From Nitrososphaerales archaeon TH5896 (GTDB lineage: Archaea > Thermoproteota > Nitrososphaeria > Nitrososphaerales > Nitrososphaeraceae), in NCBI GenBank assembly GCA_014523625.1, contig JAATVP010000215.1, positions 1 to 10,557 on the forward strand: 10,557 nucleotides of DNA, in the 5' to 3' direction. Shown in pieces: positions 6,992-10,557 of the stretch (position 1 is the first letter of the stretch; each line of letters starts with the position of its first letter). Below the pieces are notes generated by a model. It was not told the origin of the DNA. It made no database searches and saw only the letters and a program-made list of their open reading frames with translations. A program made the translations under genes and the position numbers.

Positions 6992-7228
6992 ATGCTAATT
7001 TCATTACATGCTTTGAGCCTAATGGTCAATTTGGCTGCAAGGAAGACACTTTTTTACCTGGATTTATCACGATAAGTAGGATTCGATACTAATGCTCAAA
7101 CAGGAGCTATTACAGGTACTATGTGCCTGATCCTTGATACAACAGCAGGCCGCTATTTCAATGGAGTCATTATTACATCCCCGATTCAATATCACAACGT
7201 CATCTTTCAAATTATATCATACTGGTGA
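6992..7228 (+). pseudogene. possible decayed gene, one internal stop, unidentified
   Basis: From ATG 6992 the frame gives 27 codons with a hydrophobic start (MLISLHALSLMVNLAARK), then TAA at 7073-7075. The same frame continues open for 50 codons to TGA 7226-7228. The second part has a protein-like look, including VGFDTNAQTGAITGT and DTTAGRYFNGVIITSP, with the alternating hydrophobic pattern of beta strands. A single stop in an otherwise open 78-codon frame suits a recently broken gene or a fragment of a secreted beta-rich protein. No family is recognised, and readthrough or chance cannot be excluded. Confidence 0.3.
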
Positions 7229-7398
7229 TTTAGCGATTATGAAGAAAAATACAGTAAAAAATGTACGCCCATACTCTAGTGAGATAAACCTATCATGCGT
7301 GTGTTAGAAACTATCTACCCCCCCTCAAGGATATAAATCAATTAGCCGTGTACTACCTACTGGTCAAGTACCTACTTACTGGACTTACCAACTATCGA

Positions 7399-7416
7399 AC
7401 TTTATTATGATAAAGT
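7399..7416. promoter_or_regulatory. 18-bp palindrome upstream of the methyltransferase
   Basis: ACTTTAT, TATG, ATAAAGT is a perfect inverted repeat with 7-base arms, centred about 83 bases upstream of the TTG start at 7490. It is A+T-rich and could contain a TATA element, a dimeric regulator site, or both. In A+T-rich DNA such a site can also arise by chance. Confidence 0.3.
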
Positions 7417-7489
7417 AACAAGTAGGCAATAGACCTTACTATTCTATTTGACATAAGCCGATAATTTTGATCTATTTCAATTCACACTT

Positions 7490-8323
7490 TTGATAAGAAA
7501 GATTTTATTTCACTATGTTAACATTATTTTATTGCCGTTTGGTTCAGTCTTTAGTTTATTAAGTCAAGTTACGCTAACCCAATATTCGTTACCACGCGTC
7601 CAAACTCAATTATCAATATTCAAGAACAGCTGGCCCACACGAATAGGTCTTAAGATTTTTGGTATACCACACATAGGGCTTAGACTGAGAGCTAATCAGA
7701 TCATGAAGAATATTCCTTATAGTTCAGAAAGGATGCTTGATGCAGGATTTGGAACCGGCATATACAGTTTTACTCTCTCAAGATATATAGATAGAATAGT
7801 TGCAGTAGATAATGAAGAACTGAAAGTCTATCATGCCAGGGCAGAAAATCCTTTTAAGAATATAGAATTTCAAAAAATGAGTTTGACAAGTTTGGGCTTC
7901 CCGAATGCGTCTTTCGACCTAGTGGTATGCTCTGACGTGATAGAGCATATTTCAAATGATGCATTGGCTTTCGCTGAAATAGCCAGAGTTACAAAGAAAA
8001 ATGGGATTATACTTTTCACAGTTCCTTATGTTTCACAAAAAAATAAAGATTCGTACAGGAAATTGGATCACCAGCGAGCAGGATATTCTCAGGAAAATAT
8101 AAAGAAACTGTGTGATGCAAATGGGCTAAGAATTACCAATGTCAATACCTACTCGTATAATATAGCAGAACGAACTTCCGATATCAATTATAGAATCATA
8201 AAGTACAAACCACTCTTACTATTTCTATTTTATCCGTTATATACAATAGCCCGAATTTCAGACAGAATTCTACAAATAGGGGAACCTAATGGTATTTATT
8301 TCCGGATTATAAAGGAAATCTAA
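7490..8323 (+). CDS. class I SAM-dependent methyltransferase
   Basis: The 277-residue protein has a Rossmann methyltransferase core at about residues 60-180. Motif I is LDAGFGTG (83-90), the ribose-binding acidic residue is Asp107 in IVAVDNEE, and FDLVVCSDVIEHI (142-154) is the motif IV region. A DHQRAGYS segment (193-200) follows, as in many methyltransferases of sugar or lipid pathways. Hydrophobic stretches at 5-25 and 240-253 may seat it on the membrane. The start is TTG 7490: an in-frame stop lies at 7454-7456 with no ATG or GTG between, and the first internal ATG (residue 72) would cut off conserved residues before motif I. It converges with the flippase gene, 71 bases apart. Context suggests methylation of a glycan or its lipid carrier. 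The substrate is unknown. Confidence 0.86.
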   Translation: MIRKILFHYVNIILLPFGSVFSLLSQVTLTQYSLPRVQTQLSIFKNSWPTRIGLKIFGIPHIGLRLRANQIMKNIPYSSERMLDAGFGTGIYSFTLSRYIDRIVAVDNEELKVYHARAENPFKNIEFQKMSLTSLGFPNASFDLVVCSDVIEHISNDALAFAEIARVTKKNGIILFTVPYVSQKNKDSYRKLDHQRAGYSQENIKKLCDANGLRITNVNTYSYNIAERTSDINYRIIKYKPLLLFLFYPLYTIARISDRILQIGEPNGIYFRIIKEI

Positions 8324-8394
8324 ACGGTTCAGACCAAACTATCCGGATTATTCTAACGAGTAAATCTTTTCAAGTCTAATTAACTGAATTTACT

Positions 8395-9795
8395 TTATCT
8401 TGATGAAGTATTCAGCAATCCTTTTTTCAATAGGTTTAGTTCTTTTAATGAAAGACTCTTTAACATCACAAGCACTATGAATGTACCAATAACAGCGCCA
8501 GTGATAGACAGCAGTTGAGCGTAAACATTATTGAAATCAAAAGAGATATTTATCAAATAACTAATAAGCCATCCTGCTGCTAACGCAATGCAGGAGTTCC
8601 AAATAATTCTCAATGCAGCATGTTTCATCCAGACAAGACAAATTGAAGAAGAGGAAATGAATGCCATTAAGATCGCAATTGATGTTCCTACAGTTCCGTA
8701 AGATGGTGCAAGTATAAAAAAGGTTAAGAGAAAAGTTACTACCTGAACACAACCGACTAAGATAATTTTTCTGAAGTTACCCGTCAAATTAAAACTTGAT
8801 ATCGACGTAGTTAGAATCGAATATGGCAATATTGCAATCGACAACACTACTAACGATGTAGTTTCGGCGATGTATTGGGGGCCAATGAGTGACAAAATAA
8901 ATTGAGGGGCCGCAACAAGACCTGCAATCAAAGGAGTGGTGAGGCTAACTCCAAACTTTAAGCTTATAAATGAAAGGTTCCTCTTCGATTCGGCAGAAGT
9001 AGGTATAATCATGAATCCCATACTGGTTATAAGACTACTGACTGTTATGCTTATTGTGATTGCAATATAGAATGTTCCAACTTCGGAAGTTGAAATGCCG
9101 ACTGTGGCTAGGAGTATTATGCTTAGGTTCAAACTCAACATTCTAGCTAGTTTGGCGGGAGTGTTAGCTAGCCCTTCCACAATAAAGTCCTTAATGTAAT
9201 TCCAACTACCAACAGAAATTCTAAACGTCCTTAAGGAGTATGCAAAGTATATAACAGAAAGTAGGAAAGCCTGTAGAAAAAAAGAGAAAAGCAGACCAAA
9301 CGATCCAAAACCCAACGAAACGAACACGTATGCAACCAGAAACTTGATTGCTGTGCAAATGCTACTAATGATAAAAACACTCTTAGTATGAAATGTACCC
9401 AATAGAAAATATCTAAGTACGAAACTGATGGATGTGCAACCCATTATCATTATCGCGATCCATCCAAATTCTTGTATTGATTTATCATAGAGTAAGTAAA
9501 TTGCAATGAATAGGATGGGGGCTATACAAATTACGAGTCCAGCTTCAATCAAAATTGTTGTTCCAAATGCCTGGGACGGATTAGATTTTGATTTTTTAAG
9601 CAATGGATATTCAAGACCTAGCTCGGAGAAGAGAACCAACAATACTGCAACGGTATAAACAGTTGTTGTCACGCCAATTTCAGTAGGCGACACTAGTTTA
9701 GAAAAGACTAGCCAGTAAATCCAACCTCCTCCTGCTGTAACCAGTTGATCGGCAAACAGTAACAAACTTGAATTGAAGAACTTTGATAAAGACAT
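8395..9795 (-). CDS. polysaccharide flippase, Wzx/MOP (MATE-like) superfamily
   Basis: The 466-residue protein has about 12-14 membrane segments, and its length is typical for Wzx-type flippases. The N-terminus is characteristic: SLLLFADQLVTAGGGWIYWL (10-29), then VSPTEIGVTTTVYTVAVL (35-52). Next comes FSELGLEYPLLKK (56-68), a Gly/Leu and charged signature common in archaeal and bacterial oligosaccharide-lipid flippases. Further helices are visible near 81-101, 112-131, 140-160, 165-186, 222-262, 283-303, 313-333, 344-362, 369-389 and 400-445. It should move a lipid-linked oligosaccharide to the outer face of the membrane. A good Shine-Dalgarno site precedes the ATG, and FkbM lies 34 bases upstream on the same strand, so both genes are probably on one message. 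Confidence 0.88.
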   Translation of the reverse strand: MSLSKFFNSSLLLFADQLVTAGGGWIYWLVFSKLVSPTEIGVTTTVYTVAVLLVLFSELGLEYPLLKKSKSNPSQAFGTTILIEAGLVICIAPILFIAIYLLYDKSIQEFGWIAIMIMGCTSISFVLRYFLLGTFHTKSVFIISSICTAIKFLVAYVFVSLGFGSFGLLFSFFLQAFLLSVIYFAYSLRTFRISVGSWNYIKDFIVEGLANTPAKLARMLSLNLSIILLATVGISTSEVGTFYIAITISITVSSLITSMGFMIIPTSAESKRNLSFISLKFGVSLTTPLIAGLVAAPQFILSLIGPQYIAETTSLVVLSIAILPYSILTTSISSFNLTGNFRKIILVGCVQVVTFLLTFFILAPSYGTVGTSIAILMAFISSSSICLVWMKHAALRIIWNSCIALAAGWLISYLINISFDFNNVYAQLLSITGAVIGTFIVLVMLKSLSLKELNLLKKGLLNTSSR

Positions 9796-9805
9796 TTGGA
9801 CTAGA

Positions 9806-9810
9806 ACCTC
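9806..9810 (-). promoter_or_regulatory. Shine-Dalgarno site of the flippase gene
   Basis: On the minus strand GAGGT stands 10 bases before the ATG at 9795. It fits the archaeal 16S anti-SD (CACCUCC). It is the clearest such site in the window, and it falls in front of the gene that appears internal to an operon, as expected where first genes are leaderless. Confidence 0.55.
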
Positions 9811-9829
9811 ACAACGAGAATCCTGATTT

Positions 9830-10557
9830 CTATCTTCTCAAATACGTTCCTGTCATTAGTGACGATCTAGTCATATCAAATCCAGTAATAATTTTCTTAA
9901 GTTGGAATCTTGAATCTTTTAGGTAGGAACGAATTGATTTATATAATGGAATCGGATGAATAAATAAGCTCCTAATTACTCTCTGATAGATATATCCCAT
10001 TGTGATAGGTTCGAATGTGTATCCGTACGGAAGAATCAGTTCGTCCATTTCGGCTTTGGTGTCGTGAAACTCTAGGGATATCACTGGGCAGTTTCTAATG
10101 ATATTAATACTTTTTTTTGTAACCTCAGTCTCCCATCCTTCGATATCCATTTTTATGAAATTTAGATGATCTTTAAGCTCTAAAGTATGTAGAATGTTCT
10201 CCAAAGTCTCTATTTTGCAACTATATTTCTGTCCCCAGAATGTCATATCGACCTCGCTACTAACTCCTCCTACTCCAAGGTTCACAGGGACGATGTTATG
10301 GCAACGATTTTTCTCAATGTTTAGCTTCAATATTTTATAATCTTCAATATTCGGCTCAACCGCAATTATCTTTCCTTCAGGACCAACTTTTCGAGATGCC
10401 ATTATGCAGAAATCACCTGTTGCTGCTCCTAAATCTAAAACATTATCGCCCCTCTTTAATAATGACGTACGGTATACGTCCAATATAAAAATCTCATTAA
10501 TAAATTGAGAATATGCTTTTGGATGTATAACATCAAATGAACCAAACTTGAAACTCA
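9830..10557 (-). CDS. FkbM-family methyltransferase, 5' end beyond the window
   Basis: The frame is open to the right edge, giving 241 visible residues; a TTG at 10481-10483 is internal to the open frame and probably not the true start. Residues visible upstream of it read SFKFGSFDVIHPKAY, continuing into INEIFILDVYR, the usual lead-in of FkbM domains. Counting from the edge, motif I is VLDLGAATGDF (39-49), VEPN (66-69) binds SAM ribose, and FIKMDIEGWE (133-142) is the FkbM hallmark. SLEFHD follows the core. FkbM enzymes are O-methyltransferases, often for sugars in surface glycans or secondary metabolites. A C-terminal extension of about 70 residues, rich in basic residues, follows. The flippase start lies 34 bases downstream, which suggests one operon. 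Confidence 0.9.
   Translation of the reverse strand, partial: SFKFGSFDVIHPKAYSQFINEIFILDVYRTSLLKRGDNVLDLGAATGDFCIMASRKVGPEGKIIAVEPNIEDYKILKLNIEKNRCHNIVPVNLGVGGVSSEVDMTFWGQKYSCKIETLENILHTLELKDHLNFIKMDIEGWETEVTKKSINIIRNCPVISLEFHDTKAEMDELILPYGYTFEPITMGYIYQRVIRSLFIHPIPLYKSIRSYLKDSRFQLKKIITGFDMTRSSLMTGTYLRR

Larger units (their letters stand above)
6881..7489. other. 609-bp gap between divergent genes
   Basis: This gap must hold the promoters of the membrane protein (minus) and the methyltransferase (plus). It also contains a decayed-looking frame (6992-7228), a 22-codon ATG frame at 7239-7307 of doubtful reality, a run of seven C (7318-7324) and an 18-base palindrome (7399-7416). CCTACTGG and CTTACTGG-like words recur near 7350-7383. 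No RNA gene is recognised. Confidence 0.4.

Noticed and set aside
7239..7307. 22-codon ATG frame, Lys-rich start
   Set aside because: Too short, no ribosome site and no recognised pattern, in a gap with other decayed sequence.

Overview
The window looks archaeal, most likely from a soil-type Nitrososphaerales (ammonia-oxidising Thaumarchaeota, Nitrososphaera or Nitrosocosmicus-like). The grounds are A+T-rich DNA, long gaps between genes (about 63% of the window lies in confident genes), starts mostly without a Shine-Dalgarno site, a TTG start, and a gene set of surface glycan enzymes plus remnants of a secreted metalloprotease. This placement is inference; no marker gene is present.

Left part (1-1855): no confident conserved gene. 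It holds a cluster of GTCAAA-like repeats (72-149), two tandem micro-ORFs (562-645, 653-775), an acidic hypothetical ORF on the minus strand (1013-1417), and a strong 17-bp palindrome upstream of that ORF (1502-1518).

Middle part (1856-4881): a family 2 glycosyltransferase of the dolichyl-phosphate-glucose synthase type (minus strand) and a family 4 glycosyltransferase (plus strand) are transcribed away from each other. The 1.1 kb between them is a gene graveyard. The clearest remnant is a matrixin-type zinc metalloprotease followed by traces of a lectin-like beta-propeller. Its zinc motif has lost two histidines, and the frame is broken by stops and shifts. A second, unidentified open fragment lies at 2678-2842.

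Right part (5066-10557): a 604-residue multipass membrane protein with GT-C-like features (minus), a 600-bp gap with another decayed-looking frame (6992-7228) and a palindrome, a SAM-dependent methyltransferase (plus), a Wzx/MOP-type flippase (minus), and an FkbM-family methyltransferase (minus) whose 5' end runs off the right edge. FkbM and flippase are probably one operon.

Together the genes suggest assembly of a lipid-linked, methyl-decorated surface glycan. The GT2 enzyme would charge a polyprenyl phosphate with sugar, the GT4 enzyme would extend the chain, the methyltransferases would cap or modify sugars, the flippase would move the lipid-linked unit across the membrane, and the large membrane protein may transfer sugar or glycan on the outside. 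The product could be N-linked S-layer glycan or a free polysaccharide; the sequence does not decide.
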